In this document: positions 47,401 through 59,400 of the stretch, piece after piece
How positions within the stretch are numbered: the first letter of the stretch is position 1
Layout of the letters: each line of letters begins with the position of its first letter
Position numbers and translations under genes: made by a program
Assembly (NCBI GenBank): GCA_023333565.1
Contig: JAJKFH010003927.1
Location: 62,001 to 126,000 of the forward strand
Source: Puffinus mauretanicus
Taxonomy: Eukaryota > Chordata > Aves > Procellariiformes > Procellariidae
DNA: 64,000 bases
Direction: 5' to 3'
Notes under the pieces: generated by a model
Told to the model about the DNA's origin: nothing
The model's database searches: none
Seen by the model: only the letters and a program-made list of their open reading frames with translations

Positions 47401-50400
47401 CAGATGACTCAAAACCAGCCCCCTTGTTACTGCATAAACTATGTATATTCCCTGGCTAAATATAAAGTTTCATTAGATGAAATCATTCTTCTGGATAGTT
47501 TTTAAGAGCCTAAATAACAGAAACCTAACTAAAAATGTCTCCAAGGCCATATTTGTGACATTGCACTCATCATGTTAAAACCCCTGGATCAGTCTAGAGT
47601 CTAAAAACTACATCTGCTAACATAATGGCTACATTTCATCCCCTGAAGATTTTGCCTTCAGAAATAGGAATGCAGATACATAAAATCCTGGAAGTCTGTT
47701 CATTTCTGATTGGTGGCAGCTGTTAAGTGCCCACACACATCAGATTATCAATACCTACCTTTTGTAATATTTTCAAACCCAGAAGATTAACTGAGAGTGG
47801 TAGTGCTAAACTATGTGCATCCCCCTTCCTACCTCAGAGCAGATGTTGCCTCAAAAGAGCAGCCTGCCTTTGCATTTCAGCTGTTGGGATTCATAGCTAC
47901 AGTTTACAGGAGTGGATGGTCACAAACCTGCTGCAATTTTGTAGGTTTATAATGGGAGATCACAGAATCATAGAATCATATAATCGTTTAGGTTGGAAAA
48001 GACCTTTAAGATCATCAACCGCTAACCTAACATTGCGAAGTCCACCACTAAACCATGTCCCTAAGTGCCACATCTACATGTCTTTTAAATACCTTCAGGG
48101 ATGGTGACTCAACCACTTCCCTGGGCAGGCTGTTCCAATGCTTGATAACCCTTTCAGTGAAGAAATTTTTCCTAATATCCAATCTAAACCTCCCCTGGCG
48201 CAACTTGAGGCCATTTCCTCTCATCCTTTTGTTAAACAAGAAATCCGGGTTAAGATAGTGGAGTTAGGTACTCATGAGAAGTCATAAAGAAAGGAGATAT
48301 TGACACATATCTAGAATAAATGTTTCTTTAAGGATCTCTTATTTTCTGCTGTCATTTTCTATACAGCTAGGGCCTGATCCATTTCTGTACAGCTAGGGCC
48401 TCTGGAGTCAGTGGAAAAACTCCCACTGATTTCATTGAGCGTTAGAACATATCCCAGCTGAATTAGAAAAATGGCAATATTTTTCTGTGAGAAGGAATTG
48501 CTATGATACGCATGAATCACAATTACTAAAGAGGGCTGGTGTGATTCAAAGCCCTGCACAAAACCTATGAAGTCAACAGCAATCTGTCTACTTCAAAAAG
48601 CTTTCAGAACCTCTCTGTCTCCCTGCTTGCACTGTCTTTAATCATGCAATCTTTGAACATCTTTCTTTCATCTTAACAAGAGGGCTCTGCAATTATTTGA
48701 TGCTTGCAAGGAGGAAATTCACTCTGCAATGTATCGTGAAGTAAAGTGATATTTACCAAGCCAATAACCTATCTGTTCCTGGCTGCAGATGCTGAGTTGT
48801 TTGGAACATATGTACCATGACCTTGGGTTGGTAAAAGACTTCAACATTAATCCTATCACGTTAAAGAGGTGGTTGGTAAGTATTTCAAATTCCTGATATT
48901 TGCAATTTTTCAAATTAAAAAATCAATAAACAAAATATTTAGTCATGGAATTAACTTGACTTACATGAGTAATCCCACTGAAAGCAGTCAATCTATACAA
49001 ATTCTTAAAATGTAAGTACTTCAGCAAATGTCTGCGTTCTTGTGGTAACAGATGACATTTTTTAAACTGTTTTACATTTGTTTGCTGAGCTTTCTGTTAC
49101 TGAAAGCAGTTCTTTTCTGGTGAATGCTCTTGGTACCTACTGTAAATGGAGACGAGTATCTTCAGATATGGCCAAAAAAAGGCAGTATGTGCAATAATCA
49201 TTAGATATCCTAAATCACAGGGAGTAGAACAACAAGGCAGGAAGGAAAAGGAATTGCTGAGAAGTTAAATAACTTTCTTTGATGTGGTCTTTAATGTTGA
49301 GAATGTTGCAGAGATGCAAGACATGATAAAGGTGAGACCATACCAAAACTAAGATGTCTAAAGAAGAAACACTGGAGTATTTAAAAATCAATAAGTTATC
49401 AGGTCCAAGGGAGAGCATAAGAAAGAGTTTGCTAAAAAGCTGAAGAATACATTGGCTTTCTTAGAAAAACCCATCATATTCCTAGAGGACCGTAGAACAG
49501 TAAATATTTTACCCATTGTTTAAAAAGGATCTAGGGATACCCTGAAGAATTATGGTTAGTAAAACTTACATCTCTAACTGACAAATTGATTGAAACAATA
49601 AATAAAAACATCATGATGTGAAGTTCATTATACAGATGTTTCATGTGATTCCTGTAGCAAAGAATTATATCTCACTAATCTCTTCTAATTACCTGAAGAC
49701 TATGGACAGAATATAAGGAATGGTTTTGCATAATTGTTGTAGACTCCCAGAAAGGCCTGAACAAATTCCACAGATTCAGAAGTGGGTAGAAAACACAAAG
49801 CAAGACACTGGATTCATCATGTCACAAAGCACAGCAAGAGCCAAGAGCACCTGGGCACCAGCGTAGGCAGGGCAGTGACTGTCACTGCTTGGTGTGCTGC
49901 TGCTGGCTGAAGCTAACAAGGCATTAGGCTGATCAGAGACTGGAATAAGGGATAAAATGGAGCCATGTTACCGTGTCTCCATAGAAGGCATAAGGCTGGA
50001 ATTTATGCCTAGGACTGGTTAAGTCTCTTTAGAAAAATGGTGTGAGTACATTAAAGGAGACATAAAAAATGATCGAGACCTAGGAAATCTCTCCCCGAAG
50101 AAGGCCGATTCTCAGTATTGTTGACCTTAGAAAGCAGCTGAACAGAAGGGGTGGGATGAAACCAAATACAATCAAGGCTAGCACAGAGTAGATAAAACAG
50201 AAAATTTCTTCCTCCTGTCTCACAGCCTGAAAACATGGGAAACAAGATGATATGTCAACACACATCAACATGCCACCCACACACATTACTGCAGGCAGCT
50301 TCCTGTTAGCTTGTATCTCCAAGTGATTTGCTACCACTAGCATTTAAGACAGCCCTGTTCTGAACGATGAGGGGAGTTTATTATGTATTTTCTACAAAGG

Positions 50401-53400
50401 TAAGACAGGGTGATATTTCCTTTCTTAAACACTAGCTTCACAGAAAGAAAGATGATTAAGAAAAGCCCCAAGGACTCTGCTTCCAACTATGATACTTCCC
50501 AAGACACAGTATGGGCACCAGTTTGAACTTAAGTGGATAAGAAAAAGCCACCTCATGCATATGCTTGCTTACTTGCTCCCACATCCACTGGCTACAGAAG
50601 TGTTCCAGAAAGGGGAGGAAAGGATGACTAATACAACCCAGTCACTCCAGCCCTTCAGTGCTCTGAGTGAGGAGTCCCCTCGGATGCTCTGGGCTCCACT
50701 GCTGGATGTATACATTACATCCATGCAGTGTTGTATGGTGCCTGGGCATGACCACGGTGTCCATGTGGAAGCTGTGAGATACTGCCCACCACCTGTGAGC
50801 CTAGCTGTCAACCATATTGTGCTATTAGTTATTAATTTTAAAATAATGTAATATATATCTAAAGTCCTTGTTGCAGAATAATCTGAACAGCTTTTGCAAT
50901 GAAGACCCCAAATGTTGAATAAGCATTGAAACCGCACGGTTCTCTTGACCTCATCCAGAGCTTTGAGGCTTCCTAGAAGTCAGGTCCCAGATTGAAGGGT
51001 TTGATCCTGATGGGGCTTGAGGACTCTTGAAGTAAACTCATTATTTAGCTGGAGAAAGGGACATGAAGTCCGTCCATGTCATTAATTCAGGCTCAGTAAT
51101 TGAAGCATGTGCATAAGGGCTCTCTAGGATCCAGGCTACAGAGGATTCATCAGAAGGGGTCCAGCAGTGCTGCTGGTGCTTGGCTATTTCGTGCAGGACA
51201 GGATACCAAAGGCTATCCAGTGCATTGGAAGAATGTGTTCACCCAGCTGTGCCAGCTTCACTCAGCTAACCCAGCTGACAGTAGCAAGGACACATGGAAA
51301 GACAAGCTTTAGCTTGCATTTGTAATGAGGGGCACATAGCCAGGATGTGTAGAAAGTTAAAACACGCAAAAATCAGTCCCATGTGCCTATATGACTAAAT
51401 CTCTCCCATGCTACCCAGCGTAGGAAATCCTCACAGGTACGCTAGTATGCACGCACGTGCATTCACATCTTCACTTTGCCAAGCAACGCATCCCGAAGTG
51501 CCACCTCTGAGCATTTGCAAATGAAATAACAACTACATTTCAGCCTTGAAGATTTCAAAGCTGTAATTTGCATTCAGCGAGAGAGGGGAATGGGGATGTA
51601 CTTTGAGTTCTTTACACACCCCAAAGTCACCGTTTAACCACCACACAGTTTGAAATACAATTTCAGGATGAGAGCACAGAGTCCTGGCTCAAGACTGAGA
51701 TGCACTTCCAGCTGTGCTGGGATGTTTACCCATTGCTAGTTGGTGTGAAAGAGAAGTTGCTATGAGCTTTGCCTGCTGACAAATTCTTGAAAGGCAGTAA
51801 TCTCTCACCCTCCCCGAGGAAGGCAGAGAGTGTCAGAGGGTCTTGTGCTGTCACTCTAGCAGAAAATAATAGTCTCCATAGGACTCCTGTAGGGATATAC
51901 AGTGCTTCCAGAGAGGCTGGGAAGCATATGTAATCATGTTTTTATAAAGAAAGAGCTCTCCTGTCTCTGACTGCTTCATTCCTTCTCTCTGCAGCTGTGT
52001 ATTCATGACAATTACAGAAACAATCCCTTCCATAATTTCCGGCACTGCTTCTGCGTGACCCAGATGATGTACAGCATGATCTCGCTCTGCAGCCTCCAGG
52101 TATGCCCCCCATCTCAATAGTATCACTCCGTTTCCATCATGGGGCGCATGTTCATTCACTAAGCACCATGACACCTGTGCCACTTTCCTTGCAAAACAGG
52201 CCACCAGCTTGCTAGCAAGGGATGATCTTTGCAGTAGCTGCACTTCTTCAGTCCCTGGGGAGAGGAGGAGGGGTGTTGCATTTCCACCTCTGGCTGCCCT
52301 CTCAGCCATCCCATCCCAGACCCTAAGCACCTACACAGCTTTCTGAGGCTGCTGGGAAGCTACTTCACCTCCTGGATATCCCCAGTTTGTACACTGAAGA
52401 TCTTTTGACACTCTGATGGCATGGAACATCTATGAATCAGATCCAAAAGCTTACTGAATTATGGTCTGTGGCTATGGTCTTCATCCGTGACACAAAATGT
52501 TCCCACAAGAGGTTTTCTCCAAATGTATGTTTGCACCTAGGTGAGCTGCTGCGAATAATGCCTTGCATGTACTGTATGCAAGATTCACATTCGACCTGTA
52601 CTTTGTCCAAAAGTATAGGCATAATTTATTTTCATTGACTGGATAACCTGTGTTTATATATTCATTTCATTTTTGTATGAACCAGATTTTATTCAGTTAA
52701 AAAATCCCTTTCTTCGCTATAGTTAAACATGTCAGTTACTGGCCTAAGTCTATTTTCATGCCAATAAGAGTATGAAGAAAAACTTGCTTTAATGGAAGGT
52801 CATCCTATTCAGAAGCTGTGGGAATGCAACACTTAATTTTTCTCACTCTTTTCATAACTTTAGTTAATGCAGAATGCAATGGCAACTAAGCTATCTTCCA
52901 GCCCTCCCTTAACTAATCACGATGCTCAAATGACTTGTAAGAGACTGTACTAATATCTCAGTGTTTTTATATGATCTCTGCAGTAATAGCAAGTTTCAGG
53001 CAAATTGCCGCCTCTGAGCTGCTGTTATTTAATGCAACAAAGGCAAATCTGAGTCATTTTTACTGGAAGGGAAGGCAGAATTCTCTTTCTTGATTGAAGT
53101 AAATTGATCTATGGAAAAATATTTCATTTTGCTCAGATTTGCATTTCTCTAAAAAGTACATGTGGGTGGTTTTTTCACTTCTTTTCATTTATGGGGATAG
53201 GGGAAGTAGAAATCGTAATACTACATTAATGTTTTGTATTTTACAGGAGAAATTTTCCCAAATTGACATCTTGATTCTCATGACTGCAGCAGTATGCCAT
53301 GACTTGGATCATCCGGGCTATAACAACACGTTAGTCTGTCTCTTACTTTCTCTTCCCTTAAAATTTATTGGGAAGGTAATACCAGCTGGCATTTTTGGTA

Positions 53401-56400
53401 GATCAGGTTTTCCTTCTCACAGCTTCAGCTGGCCATGACCTTCCCCCAAGGCCCTGCTGTTCACTCACACGTGGGCCAAGGCAGATCTTCATGCAGAAAG
53501 CTCAGGTCTGGGCTGGGGTTACCAGCTGTCCTTGGCTCTGTAAGGAAAATACTTTTTCAGATTTCTATTCCAACACTTTCCCCCACTCCTGAGAAAAGAA
53601 GGTAAAATGTTTTACAGCTGAGAGAGAGGGCATAAATGCTTATAGCTCCATTGACTGAAATGGAATAATTGCACTAAAATGCAAAGGGTGATTTAACTTA
53701 CACATTATTTCATAATTATAAATCATGAAGTGCATATTATTCTATTTATTACCATGTGAGGAAATTTGACCCATGGACACTTTTGTGTGCATGTATGTGT
53801 GTGTGAAAAAGAGAGCAATTCATTAAATAAGGGCAGAACCCATTTCTGACTGGGATCAGTGAGAATCTCTTCATTGACATTAGTGGGGGTTGAATGAAGC
53901 CCAGACAGTTCCTTCTGTATTTGTTCTATGTCATTTTAAGCTACAGAGACTTAGTAAAATTTAAAAAAAAACCCTACAGGGGAATAGTGCCCAAGATGAT
54001 ATTAAAGTAATATCTATCTTCTCTAAAAATCTGATTTAGTATTAACAATCAAAAACCAAACTGCAGCTAATGGAATAAGTATTGAAAAGAATGTAAATAA
54101 AAGTAAGCAGCATGGTTTAGAGCAGCTGGTATGTGTCTGCAGGAGTTCTCATTGTTTTTCTTCACATCAGCTATCAGATAAATGCACGAACTGAGCTTGC
54201 GGTACGCTACAATGACATCTCCCCACTGGAGAACCACCACTGTGCTGTGGCTTTCCAGATCATTTCCCAGCCAGAATACAACATTTTCTCCAACGTCGAC
54301 CAGGACCAATTCAAACAGATAAGACAGGTATGAATGCTGCTCCCATCTCTGTCGTACAAACTGTTCCTGAAGATGTAAGCATGCACAATGCGAGTGAATC
54401 ATTCTCCCTAGAGGGTAGGACTGAAAAAGCCCCTCACACTGGAAGGATCCAAGAGGGATTCTTGGAAAATTTCCACAGCAACACTCCCTGGAATGTCTTG
54501 CTGAGAAATAATGAGTACATCCTGACTACTAAAGCCTATGACATTTTGGGGGTAGATATTTATGTTATTGAAGGAGCCAATTAACTCTGACTGGGAAAGG
54601 ATTAAGCTCTTATGGCCAAAATTTATGCTTTAAGAGAACATTGTATTAATTTTAAGAGGGGCTTCAAAATGGGAAAAGATTTACAACAAAAGAACACTTG
54701 TACTGTTGGAAGAGGCTCTGGTGGACTGGGAGTCATCACAGTTATCTCTGAGACAGTGAACAATGCTACAATTCCCATTAGAGCACTAAGGGCCAAAATT
54801 CGGTCTTAGTTTCCACGTTACACTGTCCTTACACACCAAATGAAAAAGCAGACCAATGTAAGGGCTCAGATACCGATCTGGTTGGAGTTACTGATTCTGC
54901 CAGTGCATGGGAAGCAGGCATGGGCCCAAAATGGATAGATCTGTATGAAAACCCAAAACTTTAAATTAACCATGTTTTCCCATCATAAACTCTGCCTAGC
55001 AGGAGGATACAGAGCTCCTTCCACATTGGCTGCATCTAGGTATTCAAAGCCCTTAATCCAAGGAGGATGGGCACAGAGGACATGCGCATCTACTGATCTT
55101 TGTCTCTTCCTAGGGCCACTAAGAGTCAGCAGCAAAACCTATAGTGCTTTCCAAGGAGCCGAAAGTGGATCTTGGCAAACAGAGTGTGGTTTTTAACATC
55201 CTGCTGTACAGTTTGTTTTTCCACAATTAGTCAATCAGAAAGGAAAAATTTCAACGCCTCTGGAATATCACACCAGCGTTACAGATCAATCCAACCATGA
55301 TCTTCATATACCATGAACTCTTTATAACCCTCTTCCAGTTTGCTTGGCAGTTTCAAGTCAGAAACTTCCCCTTTCAGTGTTAACAATGTAATGCATCTGA
55401 GGCTTTTGTGTATAAGACAGACCCTACTTTGCTCTGCATAGTAGACTTTGTAAAGAATGTCAAGTTAATATGTGAACATGTTTTCTTTGCTAGGGGATAA
55501 TTACATTAATCCTGGCTACAGACATGGCGAGACATGCAGAAATATTGGACTCTTTCAAGGAAAAAATGGAAAATTTTGATTACTCAAATGAAGAACACAT
55601 GACCTGTGTAAGGAGGTTTTGTAGATTATTATTTTTCTGTGCATAATGTGAAAGCTTGTAGATTAACATTTGTTTGTTTAGAAACCAAGATTCATTATAC
55701 GTTATCAAAAATGAATCCTTCCTACATCCTCTGCCCCACCAAAAAGAATTTAAATTTGGATGTGCTCTATATAAAATATTCCAGCTTTAGAAATCCCAGA
55801 GTCCCATCAAGAAAAAAAAAATATTTACTCTGTCAGGATATAAATTCTTATTGTCCATTATTGTGGGGCAAAAAGTATCCACAAGAGTAGTCTCCTCTAC
55901 TTCCTAATCCAGTCATCTTTGATGTTCTGGGAAGCCTCTCCCCAGCTGCCTCTGAGTGCTCCACAAACAGCTTCATGGTCATTTGTGGCTGAATCTCTTC
56001 AGGCAGCAGATAAGCTCACGTCCCACTGTGACACATCGCAGTGCTACAGACAGGGAAACCAAGGCAGAGGGGGGATAAGTGATTTACACAGGGTAACTGA
56101 GAGAGTGGAAAAGAATTCAGATCATTTAAGACCTCTGATTTAATCCTAAAACTGTCCTTTCTGTTTGAAAATATTGCCTCCCATTGCATTGTAAAGACAC
56201 AGGTTCTGGATAGGGCAAAAAGGGCTGGCAATAAGACTGCAGTATTAAAGTATTATCCTCTTTCAGCTGAAGATGGTACTTATAAAATGCTGTGATATCT
56301 CCAATGAAGTCCGCCCAATGGAAGTAGCAGAGCCCTGGGTAGATTGCTTACTAGAGGAATATTTTATGCAGGTAAGAATGAGGGAGAGATGCAGTTGCAC

Positions 56401-59400
56401 AAACTGCTGCTCTTCCTGAATGCCACCTCAGCTACAGGTGCTCTGCTGTCTGACAGCCCAGTCTAGCTCTAGGATGGAAAGGCTTCTTTTACAGAAAGCA
56501 GGAGAAGGATGTCAGCAAGAAAAGCTGTTCAGAAAGCAAGTGAATGCAATTGACTGTAATTTGCAGATGAAAGACAATAGCAACCTAGAAATCCTAATAC
56601 TAGCAGACTGAAGCTTGTTCTCTGTAAAGTGGCTGCCTTGCAAGTTCGTTAGACATATAAATCATTTTTGAGCAGTGGCAAGAGAAAGTTGTCAAGTAAA
56701 TGATACCAAATATCACACAGGAACTAGTTCAGATAATTTTCACTGTGTGTGAACGTTTGCCTAAAGAGAAAGCAGATGACTTGCTGAGGTGTGCAAAGTT
56801 AGACTTTTAAGCTCCCCAGAACTTTTCTCCTCACTGGATTCCCAGCTGGACACAGTTTCTGATTGCTTAAAAAAGGATCCCTGGAAGAACAGCCCTCAGC
56901 TGCCTCCGGCACACGGGCTCCCGAGCAGTTTGTACATGCTGCAACAGTGGGATCTCAAGAGACACACAGCTGCAGTGCTCTGAGAAGGAGATTCCAGACC
57001 TTCCTTGTGTGTTTTTTCTATACCTTGATAGGGTGCATGCTGAGGAGGGCTTCTCACAAGAGACAGACATCTCAGATGATGTGTCAGAAACACTCCTCGC
57101 TCACTGCATCTGCAGCTTTTTACTCAATATTACAGTATCTGTGTGCCTTACTGTTTTGGCCACCCAGCAAAAGCACTATGTGCTGAAAGACCCAATAATT
57201 GAGAGATAAAGTCTGCTAAGGATATCTTTTTTGCACGCACAGTCTGTGACCTCCTTGCACAGGAACCCACATAGAAACAGTGAGTTATGTGGTCATGTAG
57301 GTAGCTTGGTAAACTCATTGCAGTCAAGGAACTGTTCTCCATTGACCCAGCTAGCCAGAACTAGTTTTAATCATTGGTAAAGAAGGATATGTAATTTCTG
57401 GTTGAATACCCAAAAATAATCACTCTCTGGAGAATGATGAGGAAATCAAAGACCTATTCCTTCTCTTCCCGAGCAGCAAAAGCCAGCACCACCTTTCTCA
57501 GAAATATTTTACCTCAAAAGTCCCATGGGTTTGCAAAGGGAACCAGGTGGCCTCGTTGTCCTGTAAGCCTGGAGGTGAACGCTTTCATGACAGTACCGTG
57601 CAGATGTAACTGAACAGAGTTCTCTTTATTCAGATGTTTGCTCTCAACAAAGCAGGGTACATTGGAACAAGGGAAGCATATTGCTATTCCGCGCTATCTT
57701 CAGACACCACTGAGATCTGTATTAGAAGGCTACTGCTCTTTAGCTAGTGATCGACTTGGTACATTACTCTTACCACAGGCTTCTAGCCGAGATTAATATT
57801 TGTTAACTCTGGATTTGTTCCAGAGCGACCGAGAAAAATCTGAGGGGCTTCCAGTGGCACCGTTCATGGACCGCGACAAAGTGACCAAGCCAACAGCACA
57901 GATCGGCTTCCTGAAGTTCGTTCTCATCCCCATGTTCGAAACAGTAACAAAGGTAAGTCACCCAAGGCCAGAAGCAGAAGTGGGGGCATGCAGAGCTTCA
58001 GTGTTTGCTTGACAGGTGTTTAGTTAGCCAGGGAAATGGGGATGTACAGTTCATGCCCTGTCTTTCACCCCATATCTAGCATGCACAAGTTAATGAACAC
58101 AAAAGGAAATGTTGATATTCTCTCTTTTGTTTTCACCTAGCTGTTCCCAGAGGTGGAGGAGGTGATGCTCCAGCCCCTTTGGGAATCCAGGGACCGCTAT
58201 GAGGAATTAAAACAGATAGATGATGCTATGAAAGAGGTAAGCTCTAAATATCTCTTTGACAAAGCAAACATTATGATTGAATAAGTCAAACGTTGTAATT
58301 TAATAGCAGCTTAATTCCGAAACAGTAGGAATGTTTATGGCATAATCATAGTCATGAGAAACACATTCATTATACCTGGCTGGAGAAAGGCGTGTACCAT
58401 GAGCAGTAAGTGTGCACAGGAGCATGCCCTTGCAGAGTTGACCAGGCACCACACAAGTACGGCCGTGGGAAGGGAGCTGCTTGCAAGAGAGGGACCTCGA
58501 GACGAAACCCAGAGATAACCAGCTGAGGGGAGTGTGTTAGCAAACACCTCTTGCCGGCAGGAGCTGCCTTCCCCTGGGAAGGATTTAACCTGGGCTAGAT
58601 TGCCACAAAATGTCCTGGGGTTGGGCAGTTCAAGGCACTGCACTACCAATGCATAAGTTTATTTTTGGGGAAGAAACTTCCACTCACGTGTCTATCATCA
58701 AGGATGCGCTTGAGGCATTACCCTCTAATACACAGCACCCAGTAGGATTAAGCACACAACTAATGAAGCCATTTTATGGCCCAGGCTGAGCGGGCACCTC
58801 CATTTACAAGTGTCTCTCATTTTGACGTGTAAGGCTTAGGGGAGGTAGGATATACATATAACCACATTTGCTGTCTCTGACCACGTCTGCGTTGCTTCAG
58901 GAGCCTGACAGGGCAGAGACCGAGGCAGAGACCACCCCGGGAGCGGTTGCCCCACACCCCCAGTGCAGCAGCCGGCGTGCTGGCCCAGCTCCCGCAGCAC
59001 CCTGCAGCCTGTGACACTGGGCCTGCACGCCTTCCTTGCATGCCTCTTCAAGTGAATCACAGAATCATAGAATCATAGAATCATAGAATCAGTAAGGTTG
59101 GAAAAGACCTTTAAGATCATCGAGTCCAACCGTCAATCCAACACACCATGCCCCCTACACCATGTCCCTAAGGGCCTCATCTACACGTCTTTTAAATACC
59201 TCCAGGGATGGTGACTCAACCACCAAGTGCTTCTTTTCCCTGCCAAGGCAGACAACAAAACCAGTCCAAATGGCATCGCAGTGTAGGGGTTTTCTGACAT
59301 GAACAAATTTATCATGTAGATGGGATACTATCAGTCACTCTGTCATTAAAATAAATTGGGAAGTACCCTGGAGCACTAGTTGTGCTGATATTGTTCGATA

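Larger units (their letters stand above)
45405..48788 (+). other. PDE9A: PDE9A intron 9 (3.4 kb)
   Basis: The donor is gtaaag and the acceptor is tcctggctgcag. It carries a minus-strand CR1 fragment (47959-48236) and, just after it, a degenerate palindrome-like element (48370-48443). No other exon was recognised. Confidence 0.88.

Noticed and set aside
48048..48239. 63-codon minus-strand ORF
   Set aside because: It is part of the CR1 element, a remnant of the end of its reverse-transcriptase ORF, not an independent gene.
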